From a virus, in IMG/VR virus record IMGVR_UViG_3300034167_000571, positions 1 to 36,664 of that record: a DNA stretch of 36,664 bases; one strand, given 5' to 3'. Both the position numbers and the translations under genes were made by a program. Positions 6,266-14,746 of this stretch are shown here, in pieces. The notes under the pieces are model-generated. The model ran no database searches. It worked only from the letters and a program-made list of their open reading frames with translations, and had not been told where the DNA came from. Position 1 is the first letter of the stretch, and each line of letters opens with the position of its first letter.

Positions 6266-6742
6266 TTAGAAAACTTTGTATTGAGCGACTATTCCGTAAT
6301 TGACAAGACCATTGACTTGCAAAGTGGCATGACATCCAACGTCAATCTTTCGGGTGCAAAACAGTAAATTGCTATAAACAGTATTCGTAGTCAAATTGAA
6401 GTTATCGTTTCGCATCCCAACGTAAAGATGCAATTTAGGTGTCTTTAATTTGTCAATGATCTTCCGTTGGTTTTCAATAAGTAAATTTGATTGTTCTTTT
6501 TGGTATTCCAACTCATCAATAATTGACTTAAAAGACGTTAGTTTTTTGCTCTGCAATTCAATGACGTTATTTTGTTCTTTGGATATTTGACGGCATACGT
6601 CAAACCGAACAAGGTCTTTAACCACTTCCCGAGCCGTTTTTTCGGAAAGAACAACAATACTATCTTTCGTAACGGTCTGTGAAATACCGTTGGACGCCAC
6701 TAATAGGCAAACTATCAACCATTTTAACTTTGACATATTCAA
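6266..6742 (-). CDS. Exported spanin-like lysis protein with putative beta outer-membrane anchor
   Basis: The 158-residue protein has a signal peptide (residues 1-22, LKWLIVCLLVASNGISQ; cleavage probably before Gln), a long helical coiled-coil region (about 28-103) and a C-terminal part with four likely beta strands (104-158) that ends in Phe (YKVF), as outer-membrane beta-barrel proteins do. The gene overlaps the inner-membrane spanin gene by 83 bases in another frame, the usual spanin arrangement. A Cys at residue 12 is not in a good lipobox, so it does not look like a normal outer-membrane lipoprotein spanin. An alternative start at Met3 would change little. The spanin role is inferred. 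Confidence 0.6.
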   Translation of the reverse strand: MNMSKLKWLIVCLLVASNGISQTVTKDSIVVLSEKTAREVVKDLVRFDVCRQISKEQNNVIELQSKKLTSFKSIIDELEYQKEQSNLLIENQRKIIDKLKTPKLHLYVGMRNDNFNLTTNTVYSNLLFCTRKIDVGCHATLQVNGLVNYGIVAQYKVF

Positions 6743-6992
6743 TTTTTTTTAGGTATTTGATTTTCTCTACTTTCTTTTCGATTTCAATTGTTACAGTATC
6801 TACCGTTTTTTTAATCGTAGCGACCCTTTTTTCGCTTTCCAATATTCTTTGTTGTAATACTGCATTTTCACTCTGCAAACGGTCTATTTTAACGGCATAA
6901 GTAATACTACGTATTGCGAGAAACAATATCCCGAATACAACAATGGTTATTAAAGCACGTTCTTTCAATATTCTTGTTTCAAAACTATCCAT
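6660..6992 (-). CDS. Inner-membrane spanin-like protein (i-spanin)
   Basis: The 110-residue protein has one N-terminal transmembrane helix (about residues 14-34) after a short charged start, then a coiled coil (36-95) with heptads rich in Lys, Glu, Val and Ile. This is the layout of Rz-type i-spanins, which bridge the periplasm and help fuse the inner and outer membranes in the last step of lysis. It lies 3 bases after the endolysin gene and contains the start of the second spanin-like gene. Confidence 0.75.
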   Translation of the reverse strand: MDSFETRILKERALITIVVFGILFLAIRSITYAVKIDRLQSENAVLQQRILESEKRVATIKKTVDTVTIEIEKKVEKIKYLKKIEYVKVKMVDSLPISGVQRYFTDRYER

Positions 6993-6995
6993 GAT

Positions 6996-7460
6996 CTATA
7001 ATTTTACTTCAAAGTGCATCCAATCGTAATTCTTTTCCCGCCCAAGTGAAACAAAACCATGTTTGTAGAATATGTCTATCATAGGTTTGTATTCGGGACG
7101 GGCGAAACGAGCCGTTTTAGATGTTTCGTGAAGTTGGTTGCGTTCAGGGTCTAAATCAATTGCTATTCCCCATGAATGACGACTATAATCACTACCGCCA
7201 CGCATAGCACGAAAATTAAAACATCCGCCAAATAAATCTATTCCCAATTCGCAAAGTTTGGCATAGCCGTAATGAGCCAATAAATCATTGAAAACCCCAA
7301 GAAAATCTTCGGCAATTGATTTGTGGCATCTCATTTTAAGCACTTTTGTATCCTTATCCCAAGCCAATCTCATTGGGTAAGGTAATTTTATTGTCGTTAA
7401 GTAACTTCCCTGTTGGTTTGGAACGCCAAATTTAGCCGTTGCTTGTTTTGTTGTTATCAT
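6996..7460 (-). CDS. Endolysin, M15-family peptidase
   Basis: The 154-residue protein has the zinc ligands of the M15 (VanY / L-alanyl-D-glutamate peptidase) family: His95 and Asp102 in SRHSWGIAID, and His149 in DWMHFEV. These enzymes cut peptide cross-links or stems in peptidoglycan. There is no signal peptide, so release needs the holin, whose gene overlaps the start by 4 bases. Length and order (holin, endolysin, spanins) are normal for a lysis cassette. Confidence 0.92.
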   Translation of the reverse strand: MITTKQATAKFGVPNQQGSYLTTIKLPYPMRLAWDKDTKVLKMRCHKSIAEDFLGVFNDLLAHYGYAKLCELGIDLFGGCFNFRAMRGGSDYSRHSWGIAIDLDPERNQLHETSKTARFARPEYKPMIDIFYKHGFVSLGREKNYDWMHFEVKL

Positions 7461-7930
7461 GGTTCTATTTTATCGATTGTAGACTTAATTATATTTTGCA
7501 TCCATTTTCTAATTGAAGATAAAAGCAATGTTACGACGTCAAAATTCTTAACATCCTTGCCCGTTTTTACGACATAGAAATTAGTAATGATTGAAAGTCC
7601 CTCGGATACCACTAATATTTTTAAAACAGCATCCAATATTGACGTAAAATCGTATGTCTTTGAAATTCCTTTCCCAACAAGTGCTATAACCATTGGAATA
7701 AGCAAAATTAGTAATTTACTACAAATTCCAAAAAATAAGACCTTAAAATCAAATGTTTTACCAAGCACAAATGACTTAACTACACCCGAAAAAGTGTCTA
7801 TAAACATTAGCCAACAAAGAACTTGCACCACATCGGTATCTATATTTAAGAATATAAATGCTGAATATATTGCCGTTTTGATTTCGTTTACATGGGCGTT
7901 TGCTAATAAGAAAAAACCGTTTGATTTCAT
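7457..7930 (-). CDS. Holin, phage_holin_4-like
   Basis: The 157-residue protein has three to four hydrophobic segments (about 18-30, 34-52, 64-86, 95-118). The segment around FIDTFSGVVKSFVLGKTF (43-60), followed by a Lys in a hydrophobic helix, matches the phage_holin_4 / toxin-secretion holin family. It would form the inner-membrane lesions that release the endolysin. The stop overlaps the endolysin start by 4 bases. Confidence 0.85.
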   Translation of the reverse strand: MKSNGFFLLANAHVNEIKTAIYSAFIFLNIDTDVVQVLCWLMFIDTFSGVVKSFVLGKTFDFKVLFFGICSKLLILLIPMVIALVGKGISKTYDFTSILDAVLKILVVSEGLSIITNFYVVKTGKDVKNFDVVTLLLSSIRKWMQNIIKSTIDKIEP

Positions 7931-7948
7931 GACTATATTTGATTTTTT

Positions 7949-8128
7949 TTAAATTACAGTTTCTTCTACGTTGTAAAACGTGTTTTGGTCAAAATTATAA
8001 TAAGGATTGATAAATTCGTCTGTTACGACTTCGTAAATTATCACTTCATTTTCCATTAAATCTATTTCAATTTCGTCTATAATTGAATACAGAACTTTTC
8101 CCGATGTTTGGTCTATTATTGTTCTCAT
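7949..8128 (-). CDS. Small acidic protein between receptor-binding protein and holin (59 aa)
   Basis: The 59-residue frame begins MRTIIDQTSGKVLYS and is coupled to the end of the large tail gene (start 2 bases after its stop). It is acidic, beta-rich and lacks cysteines or membrane segments. A position right after the receptor-binding protein is often taken by a tail-fibre chaperone or a small virion part, but there is no motif to decide. Confidence 0.65.
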   Translation of the reverse strand: MRTIIDQTSGKVLYSIIDEIEIDLMENEVIIYEVVTDEFINPYYNFDQNTFYNVEETVI

Positions 8129-8130
8129 TT

Positions 8131-9765
8131 TTATTCTGCTATTAAAGATATTGTGTGCAATTGCATTGAGCCAAGTGAAGTACCTAATTGAAACGCAACG
8201 ATTAAATAATTGTCTACTGTTTTGTTAAAAGGAGTGTCTTGAAATGGAGGTGATGCTGGTGTCTGTGGTAATACATCAGTATATGTTGGATACGTACTAT
8301 TTATTCCGCTTATGGTAGTTGTTTTGACGTTGAAAGTTCTTTCAAATGGAACAAAATTATTTCCGCTTGACGGAGCTGCTTTTCCCAATAATGTAGCGTT
8401 TGTTAATGAATTAATAGTGTTTGTATAAACAAATGGAAAGACCGAAGATCCCGTATTTAAACTTGAAAAAAAAAGTCTTAATTTTAATAGGTCATTTGCT
8501 ACTAAATAGTTTGCAGGAATTAAAATGCTTGCCATTCCTGTTAGCGTAGTTACTCCCGACAATGAAAGTACATTTGTGCTTTGATATATCTTACGAATTC
8601 CACTGCCACCACCACTAATAGTTAAATTTCCCGCCCCTAAAATGCTATTACCATTGATAGTTTTAATATTGGTAGCGGATACTAACGTATTTTGTTTTGA
8701 AGTTGCTAACCCGCTATATTGTGTATTTGTGGCGTTGTCGCCCGTATTAGAACCCGACAAAGTCGTTATTCCTAATTTAGTTCTTATCCATGTAGCGGTT
8801 AATTGGATGTTCTTCCAAAGAGCAGTTGATGACTGATACTGTAAAAAATCTTCGTTTGCTAACGTTCCATTGATTGCGACATTGTGAAGTTCTTCTAATT
8901 CGTATCCGTTTTGAATTCTATAAACAATAGTACCTAAATTCGGAGTAGTCCTTACAACAGTGCCTATAAAAACCATGTGGTTTGGTGCGGATGGCTTTGT
9001 TTTAGTAACAAATCCCGCATTGATAGGGTCAAGATATAGTTTATCCCCGTCAAGTAATACGTCTGTCGTAAACGGGTTTGGATTGCCATTTGCAGCGTTT
9101 TTTGTATTTAAGTTTCCTATAGCCCCAATCGTAACGGCTTTACCGTCCGCATTGTTTAGAATATCTGAAACAATTACTCCAAAAGTTCCCGCAGAAGTAA
9201 GTTCAATATCTGCTCTTGCCTTAACGTAATTAGGTCTATTTCCCGTACTATTTTGAATATATACTACTGTTCCCGCATACAAAGTTACTCCCGTCGAATT
9301 TCTACCAATTGTAACCATTCGTGAAGCTTCGTCGACAATTCCGTCTCCGTCAGTATCAAAATTAACATAACCGTCAAGTTTTAATTTGTCTGCGGGAGAC
9401 ATCAAACCCGCATAAGTAGTATCCGCCAAAGTCAAACTTGCGTCTTGACCTGTATCGCTATTTACTGTCCCCCCGTTTGTTAATTTAGTATAAGATAAAT
9501 TACATGGCAAAGAAGAACCATAACCAAGAGTATCTCTATTAAAAATAATCGGCAATAATGCTTGTTGTAATAAAGCAACACTCGAATATGTAGTTCCATT
9601 CAAAACTACGTCCGAAAACAATTCGTTTGAAACCAATTCGTCTCTACTATCGTAAGCGTTGTAAATAGTAATTCTATTGGAATATACTCTTGACAAAAAG
9701 TTTTTAAAGTATTCAATTCCGTTTAAAGAAAACCTCTGAATATTGACGGTATTTATCGTTGTCAT
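8131..9765 (-). CDS. Tail fibre / receptor-binding protein
   Basis: The 544-residue protein has features of phage fibres: ADTTYAGLMSPADKLKLDG (114-132), a fibre motif known from many phages; a Ca-binding-like DTDGDGIVDEA (137-147, thrombospondin type 3-like); a Gly/Thr/Asn-rich beta middle; SGSNTGDN and TINGNSILGAGNLTI segments typical of fibre shafts; and a C-terminal domain of about 150 residues likely to bind the host surface. It is the last large virion gene before lysis. It is low in Cys and has no enzyme motif. Confidence 0.8.
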   Translation of the reverse strand: MTTINTVNIQRFSLNGIEYFKNFLSRVYSNRITIYNAYDSRDELVSNELFSDVVLNGTTYSSVALLQQALLPIIFNRDTLGYGSSLPCNLSYTKLTNGGTVNSDTGQDASLTLADTTYAGLMSPADKLKLDGYVNFDTDGDGIVDEASRMVTIGRNSTGVTLYAGTVVYIQNSTGNRPNYVKARADIELTSAGTFGVIVSDILNNADGKAVTIGAIGNLNTKNAANGNPNPFTTDVLLDGDKLYLDPINAGFVTKTKPSAPNHMVFIGTVVRTTPNLGTIVYRIQNGYELEELHNVAINGTLANEDFLQYQSSTALWKNIQLTATWIRTKLGITTLSGSNTGDNATNTQYSGLATSKQNTLVSATNIKTINGNSILGAGNLTISGGGSGIRKIYQSTNVLSLSGVTTLTGMASILIPANYLVANDLLKLRLFFSSLNTGSSVFPFVYTNTINSLTNATLLGKAAPSSGNNFVPFERTFNVKTTTISGINSTYPTYTDVLPQTPASPPFQDTPFNKTVDNYLIVAFQLGTSLGSMQLHTISLIAE

Positions 9766-9767
9766 TT

Positions 9768-10295
9768 TTATTCGATTTTAGAAATTGTCATGTTAATCTG
9801 TGAAGATTTTTGATTGTAAGGATACGTTTTCAAATACAAAGTCTGTGCGGGAGTTTCCATTCGCAAAAGGTAATTTTGTACTGATTGCCAAATTTTGAAA
9901 CCACTATCTCTATTCATTTGATATAAGTCCTTTTTGGTTTTATCAGAAATTGGACGGCTATCAGCACCCTCTAATTTTTCAATTGTTGAGAATGGAGTGT
10001 CAATTGCACCCCCGTACATTTTTAGTCTTGCATAAACGTAAAAAGAAATTACAGTTTTAAGGCCGTAATTTTGAAAAGTCATATCAGAATATGTATAAGC
10101 ATTTCCGTCTAATAAATCTTCAAAATCAATAGGTGTAGTCATTACCGCATTAAAAAGAAACTCCCCAAGTAATGGCTGAATATCTTGTATTTGCGTTTCA
10201 ATGATTATAGCGTCTAAAACGTCGTCGTAAATAGTTTCACTTATTTGACGTACCGCAGAAATATCTGCTCTTGTAACTAATTTAGTCAGTAACAT
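9768..10295 (-). CDS. Head-tail connector-like protein
   Basis: The 175-residue protein is helical in its N-terminal half, and its position directly after the portal gene (14-base overlap) and its size fit the gp6-like connector that extends the portal. It resembles Bacteroidota phage proteins grouped as DUF6712, as far as I can tell by eye. There is no catalytic motif. Confidence 0.55.
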   Translation of the reverse strand: MLLTKLVTRADISAVRQISETIYDDVLDAIIIETQIQDIQPLLGEFLFNAVMTTPIDFEDLLDGNAYTYSDMTFQNYGLKTVISFYVYARLKMYGGAIDTPFSTIEKLEGADSRPISDKTKKDLYQMNRDSGFKIWQSVQNYLLRMETPAQTLYLKTYPYNQKSSQINMTISKIE

Positions 10296-11451
10296 TTTGC
10301 TCTATTTTTGGAGTTAATAATGGTTGTACCGTCAATGCTTTTCCGTTAAAAGAACTGCATAATTTCCAAAGATCATTCAATAAATTTTCTACCAACTCGC
10401 GTTCTTTTGTTGTATTTTCCCAATACGTCTCTTTTGCCACACGCAAAGCGTCTCCACTATTACCAAGCAATGAACTGTCGGGAGATTTTACCAACGCAAT
10501 TGGTAAATTATTGAAAGCCATTAGTATTTTGGTTACGGCACTATCCTCTGTAAATCGGAATAATTCGGGATTGATTGTGCTTTCAATATTTTTGAAAAGG
10601 ATTGCTTGTTCCAAATTCTCTCCCGCAAAATCAACTTCCATGTGCATAACACCGCCCGCTTCCCCAACGCCTATAAATTTTTTAATACCCTCTTTGAATG
10701 TATCTCTTTCACTTTCAAGACGTTTCAAACGAGCAATTCCCTCTAATGACCTATCCTCATATAATTGAGCGTCAATTAATGGACGTGTAACGACAAGTGT
10801 CTTTCCAAAAAATCCACGTCGAAGCAATTCATTTTTATAAAGCGATGCTTGATATTCGTTGTCGCACTCAAAAGATACTGCGTCAATTCGACTTAACGGA
10901 TAGAAATATTGACTATCCATATTGTAGTACATTATCTGTCCTTTGTAATTGTCGATGCCACCCGCTTTTTCAACTTGGTATGCAACTACTGTTTTGTCAT
11001 TGTTGAAAACGTCAATAATAGAAACTTTATTCTTGTCGATTTTTGCACTCCAATCATGGTAGGTCAAAATCTTTCCGTTGTAAAGTTTGCTGTCTTTTAA
11101 GCCAATTCTACATTGGTTAAATGGAATTACTGAAAAATCAGAAACGTCAAAATTAGCGTCGTAATTAACATGGATAAAAACCCCTCTGTTATCCACAATA
11201 TCTCGGGCAACGTCGTCTGCAATATCAATTAGTTTTAAATTGCCTATTTTGATGTTATTTGCTTCTCCAAAACCCTTACCCAAAAGGTACTGTATCATTG
11301 TGTTTGACGACATTGAAGCAGTAACGCTATTATTACGGAAGCGTTCCATTCGTTCGGGATAAGCATTGTCCTCACCATTTTTGTAGACTTCTAACTTTTT
11401 ATCCCACTCTACTACTTTTTTGTAAATCGATAAAAGCGTTGTCTTAATCAT
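10282..11451 (-). CDS. Portal protein
   Basis: The 389-residue protein is short for a portal (commonly 400-550) but shows its features: an N-terminal helical part, a central segment DFSVIPFNQCRIG (104-116) and YFYPLSRIDAV, then a long helical stem and clip region (240-300), and a C-terminal crown-like helix with AKETYWENTTKERELVENLL. It would form the dodecameric DNA channel. It is encoded far from the terminase and after the capsid gene, which is unusual. Confidence 0.75.
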   Translation of the reverse strand: MIKTTLLSIYKKVVEWDKKLEVYKNGEDNAYPERMERFRNNSVTASMSSNTMIQYLLGKGFGEANNIKIGNLKLIDIADDVARDIVDNRGVFIHVNYDANFDVSDFSVIPFNQCRIGLKDSKLYNGKILTYHDWSAKIDKNKVSIIDVFNNDKTVVAYQVEKAGGIDNYKGQIMYYNMDSQYFYPLSRIDAVSFECDNEYQASLYKNELLRRGFFGKTLVVTRPLIDAQLYEDRSLEGIARLKRLESERDTFKEGIKKFIGVGEAGGVMHMEVDFAGENLEQAILFKNIESTINPELFRFTEDSAVTKILMAFNNLPIALVKSPDSSLLGNSGDALRVAKETYWENTTKERELVENLLNDLWKLCSSFNGKALTVQPLLTPKIEQNVTD

Positions 11452-11453
11452 GG

Positions 11454-11930
11454 TTATAGATTTTCAGATTTTTCTTCCGTTTGTATAGTTTCGATTTCTT
11501 TGGTTGGAATTTCAACAACCGCATCGATAATAGCTTCTTTTTTTACAGTTTTTTTACGCACTACTTTTGGCTTATCAATTGGATATGCTTCAAAAATTTG
11601 TTCTTTTTCAAAAACTTCCAAGAGTTTTTTAGCGTATTTATCGGTCAAATTTTGATTGTTTACAAAGATATTTGAGCCGAATTCTAAAGGAATATTATTG
11701 TATTTTTCTTTTAGAACGTATTGTGTTTTATTGGTATTTTTCATCTTGAACTTTATGGTTTTAAAAGTCGTTAAATAATTAGCGATACACCGTTTGCATC
11801 CCGCATTTAGTTCTTTTTCGCCTGTTAATTCTTCGTATTCATTTAAGAATATCTCCAAGTAGCGAACGCCGTTAGGAGTAACATTACTCAAAACGGCGTC
11901 AGCATCAAGGAATTCAAATTGAATTGACAT
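11454..11930 (-). CDS. Unknown virion-module protein (158 aa)
   Basis: The 158-residue protein has a globular N-terminal part with a Cys pair (CKRC, 44-47), a basic middle and an extended charged tail rich in Val, Lys and Glu (121-158). It lies 2 bases upstream of the portal gene and 5 bases after the 195-residue structural gene. A capsid-associated or head-completion role is inferred only from position. Confidence 0.6.
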   Translation of the reverse strand: MSIQFEFLDADAVLSNVTPNGVRYLEIFLNEYEELTGEKELNAGCKRCIANYLTTFKTIKFKMKNTNKTQYVLKEKYNNIPLEFGSNIFVNNQNLTDKYAKKLLEVFEKEQIFEAYPIDKPKVVRKKTVKKEAIIDAVVEIPTKEIETIQTEEKSENL

Positions 11931-11935
11931 TTATT

Positions 11936-12523
11936 CTATGTCAAGAACTTATTAGCGAATGCAGTAGAAGTCAATGCATAAGACGTTTCAAAAACAGAAA
12001 CGATAGGCGTTGTTTCTTCGTAACCCTCTTTTGAAGCCAATTCGATTGAAACGTTACCGTCATTGTCATTAGAACCCCAAGTGCTAACCATAAGTTCTAA
12101 CCCGCTATCGTAACCCGCCAATTGAAATGCATCCGCACTTGCAGAACCTTTCCATTTTAATTCAACCATAACGGCATAAAGACCGCCTGTTGACATTTCT
12201 AACAAACGAAGTTTATTTGCAGCAGTAAGATTTAAAATCATACCCGCAAAAGTGTGCTTATATTTATCAGGCCCTAATTCTTTTTTAACAAGTTCAAATT
12301 TTAGGGCGTTTACTTGTTTTATTCCTTGCAAAAGAAATCCTTTTTTGGTGGCTTTCATTGCAAAATTTGTCATTTTTGTTCTATTTGTAGGGTCAAATGT
12401 AGTAGCCGTTTTGTCAATATCCTTGTGGTTAAATAACAAAACATTTACTTCCATTCCGCCTGTCATTGCATTGTCGCAATCAAATAGAATGTCTGACGTC
12501 AAAAGTCCGTCGCATGCTGGCAT
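11936..12523 (-). CDS. Structural protein, possibly the tail tube protein
   Basis: The 195-residue beta-rich protein begins with CDGLLTSDILFDCDNAMTGG, like N-termini seen in Bacteroidota phage structural proteins. Its size suits a tail tube or a capsid decoration protein. It directly follows the major capsid gene, separated by a terminator-like hairpin. No tail tube gene is obvious elsewhere, which favours the tube, but this is uncertain. Confidence 0.5.
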   Translation of the reverse strand: MPACDGLLTSDILFDCDNAMTGGMEVNVLLFNHKDIDKTATTFDPTNRTKMTNFAMKATKKGFLLQGIKQVNALKFELVKKELGPDKYKHTFAGMILNLTAANKLRLLEMSTGGLYAVMVELKWKGSASADAFQLAGYDSGLELMVSTWGSNDNDGNVSIELASKEGYEETTPIVSVFETSYALTSTAFANKFLT

Positions 12524-12556
12524 AATTTCTCTTTTTTAAATGTTAGTGAAAAAACA

Positions 12557-12582
12557 TCAATTGCTTATTAATAAGCAATTGA
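12557..12582 (-). terminator. Terminator-like palindrome overlapping the capsid stop codon
   Basis: A perfect 26-bp palindrome (11-bp stem TCAATTGCTTA, loop TTAA) is followed on the minus strand by TGTTTTTTC. It covers the capsid stop codon (12570-12568). The stem is AT-rich, so it may stop transcription only partly and leave more capsid mRNA than downstream mRNA. Confidence 0.7.
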
Positions 12583-13626
12583 CGTCATGTATTTTTCTAA
12601 ATGTTTAGCGTCCAATGTGAAAGCAACATCAATGATGTTTGATTTCAAAGTTTGGTCGTAGAAACTATCAAGAGTGTTCAAGTCATCAGTTGACATAGTT
12701 CCAACAGGAATGTTTGAAGGAGTTGTCAATACGATACGGTGAGGTAAGTTCCATTTTGTACCGTTGTTTTGCAATGCTTGAATATCTCTATCCCAATCGT
12801 AGCGAATTTCAACAGGCACACCGTCAAACAAAAGTTGAGGTACTCCGTTGCTAATTACTTCCAAAAATCCCGCACCCAAGTTTTTTGTTCTGATTGAATT
12901 ACGGTAGTTATCCGCAATTGAACGAGTTACTTGGAATTTTGCAGTAGGGTCTTGCAACAAACGACCGTCGGCATTATTCATTACACTTGCAAGGTAATTG
13001 AATGCAGCGTCCACAGGCAATGCTTGTGCCACATAAGAAGCTCCCGCATTTTGAGTGATTGCAGTATAATTTGTCGAAGAAGTTGGGATGTCAGTAAATA
13101 ACTGTTTCCACAATCCATTGAATGTATTATACAACGCTAAATCAGTTCCTGTTTTGAAAGAACCTGTCGGAGTGATTGCTGCAGCCGTATCTGAAAACCA
13201 AATTTTAGTCGGCAAAGTATCATTCAACATTTGATTAATCAAAGTGTAGATAATACCAAGTTCTTGACTATCGATTTTGTTGTAAAAATCGGGATTGATT
13301 TTTGATGCTCTTGTGAACAATTTTAACAGGATGTTTAAATCCGCTTGACAATGAGTATATCTCACGTCGAATAATACAGGATCCCAAAATTTCTCGGTCA
13401 TTACAAGACCTGTTCCGTTGTTAGGAGTACAACCTGTAGATTTTTTCAATCCGTCAGTTAATAGTCCCGCAAAAGGGATTTGTTGTTTATGGTCTATACC
13501 TAAAACAATTTCATGGTTTTTGGCTAAATCGCCATCCATAAGTCCTTTTTCAACAATAAGTTGAGCGACGTCTCTTGCTTCGTCGGCATTGATTGTTAGC
13601 GATGCTACGTTAATTAAAGTTGGCAT
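12568..13626 (-). CDS. Major capsid protein
   Basis: The 352-residue protein follows the protease-scaffold gene by 3 bases and has the size and makeup of a HK97-fold capsid subunit: a flexible N-terminus, an A-domain-like segment near 220-330 (DGVPVEIRYDWDRDI, then HRIVLTTPSNIPVG) and no enzyme motif. The phrase VPVEIRYDWD is typical of Bacteroidota phage capsid proteins. The dedicated promoter upstream of the protease and the hairpin after this gene suggest high expression. Confidence 0.8.
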   Translation of the reverse strand: MPTLINVASLTINADEARDVAQLIVEKGLMDGDLAKNHEIVLGIDHKQQIPFAGLLTDGLKKSTGCTPNNGTGLVMTEKFWDPVLFDVRYTHCQADLNILLKLFTRASKINPDFYNKIDSQELGIIYTLINQMLNDTLPTKIWFSDTAAAITPTGSFKTGTDLALYNTFNGLWKQLFTDIPTSSTNYTAITQNAGASYVAQALPVDAAFNYLASVMNNADGRLLQDPTAKFQVTRSIADNYRNSIRTKNLGAGFLEVISNGVPQLLFDGVPVEIRYDWDRDIQALQNNGTKWNLPHRIVLTTPSNIPVGTMSTDDLNTLDSFYDQTLKSNIIDVAFTLDAKHLEKYMTSIAY

Positions 13627-13629
13627 TTT

Positions 13630-14661
13630 TTAGTCTTTTAAAAGTTTACGTTTTTGTGTTTTGTTCTCATCGTTTGCCCCTGTGTTTGGCTCACGTTTGT
13701 TGCTTGGATTGAAGCGTGAAGTAATTCCTTTTTTAAGGTTTACAACTTCATTTTGCAACGCTGAAAAATTTGCAGTAGCAATACTTAATTGCTCTTTTAA
13801 TTCAGCATTTTCGGATTTCAACAAATCCATTTCTTCAGACGGTTCTTCAACCGCCACAATTTCTGTCAATACACCGCCTGTAAATACTAATGTATTCCCG
13901 TCGGGCATTAAGAATTCTCCCTCTGCGGGTACTCCGTCAACAGTTGCTACGTCATCAAGTTTCGGAATGTCTCCGTCGTTTAAATCTGTAAACTCAATTG
14001 TTACTCCCGTAGCGTCTTGCGTTTGCATAGATGCTTTTACATTGGCGTTTTTGCCAATTTTTAGGACTTTTGCAAATTGGGTTTCAATCCACGACTTGTC
14101 CTCTTTTGATAATTGTGTTTGCATTTTATTTAGATTAGTGTTAAAATACGCTTTTGCAGAAACGAACTTTTGAATTTCGGTTGCAAATCCCAACGAGATT
14201 GCTTGGTCGATATTCATAAATGTTTCTTGTTTTAATAGTGGCACAATAGCCTCTTTCGGATTTGATGTTTGGTCAATGTAAAACTTTACCAATTTATCTT
14301 CCGCTTGTTTTACAATTTCCGAATACACACTGATTTCTTCGGCAGTTCCCTGTGTCGTTCCCCAAGGTAAGTGTATCATAAACATTGTATTTTCCTTTAC
14401 AATTCTTTTGTCTCCCGACATGAAAATTACTGTTGCAATAGAGCAACAAGAATTCTCTGCAACGGTTGTTATAGGCAACCCTAATGAACGTAAATAGTTG
14501 TAAATATCAAAACCCGCATCGACTTCCCCGCCGTCGGAATTGATACTTACCAAATAAGAAGTGGCTTCGGGTTGGGATTTTACTTGTTGAATTACATTCA
14601 TTAAGTTTAACTCTCCGTTTCCATTTCCTATATCGCCATGAATATTTATTTTTGCTTCCAT
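13630..14661 (-). CDS. ClpP-like prohead protease fused to a scaffold domain
   Basis: Residues 1-140 have the S14 (ClpP-like) protease fold: the INSDGGEVDAGFDIYN turn (40-55), a probable nucleophile Ser74 in CCSIATVIFMSG, and His97 in MIHLPWG. Where ClpP has its third residue (before F-[LM]-[ST]) there is Glu-Thr-Phe, as in many phage proteases. Residues 190-290 are an acidic linker region and 285-315 a coiled coil, followed by a basic tail (KREPN, KRKLLKD): the usual signs of a fused scaffold that is cleaved during head maturation. The gene has its own promoter with almost no leader. Confidence 0.85.
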   Translation of the reverse strand: MEAKINIHGDIGNGNGELNLMNVIQQVKSQPEATSYLVSINSDGGEVDAGFDIYNYLRSLGLPITTVAENSCCSIATVIFMSGDKRIVKENTMFMIHLPWGTTQGTAEEISVYSEIVKQAEDKLVKFYIDQTSNPKEAIVPLLKQETFMNIDQAISLGFATEIQKFVSAKAYFNTNLNKMQTQLSKEDKSWIETQFAKVLKIGKNANVKASMQTQDATGVTIEFTDLNDGDIPKLDDVATVDGVPAEGEFLMPDGNTLVFTGGVLTEIVAVEEPSEEMDLLKSENAELKEQLSIATANFSALQNEVVNLKKGITSRFNPSNKREPNTGANDENKTQKRKLLKD

Positions 14662-14666
14662 AAGTA

Positions 14667-14690
14667 CAAATATAGTTAAATTATTATTGT
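14667..14690 (-). promoter_or_regulatory. Promoter for the head genes, lacking a TTG -33 box
   Basis: On the minus strand the stretch ACAATAAT, then TTAACTATATTTGTA, contains a TATATTTG box (14674-14667). No TTG is present 17-23 bp upstream; an A-run is there instead. The same extended sequence occurs at 30875-30895. Only 5 bases separate the box from the protease ATG, so mRNA would be nearly leaderless for that gene. Confidence 0.6.
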
Positions 14691-14746
14691 TTTTTTTGAC
14701 TATTTGTTGTCAGTGTTATTTTTTTTTCGTAAATTTAATATGTAGT

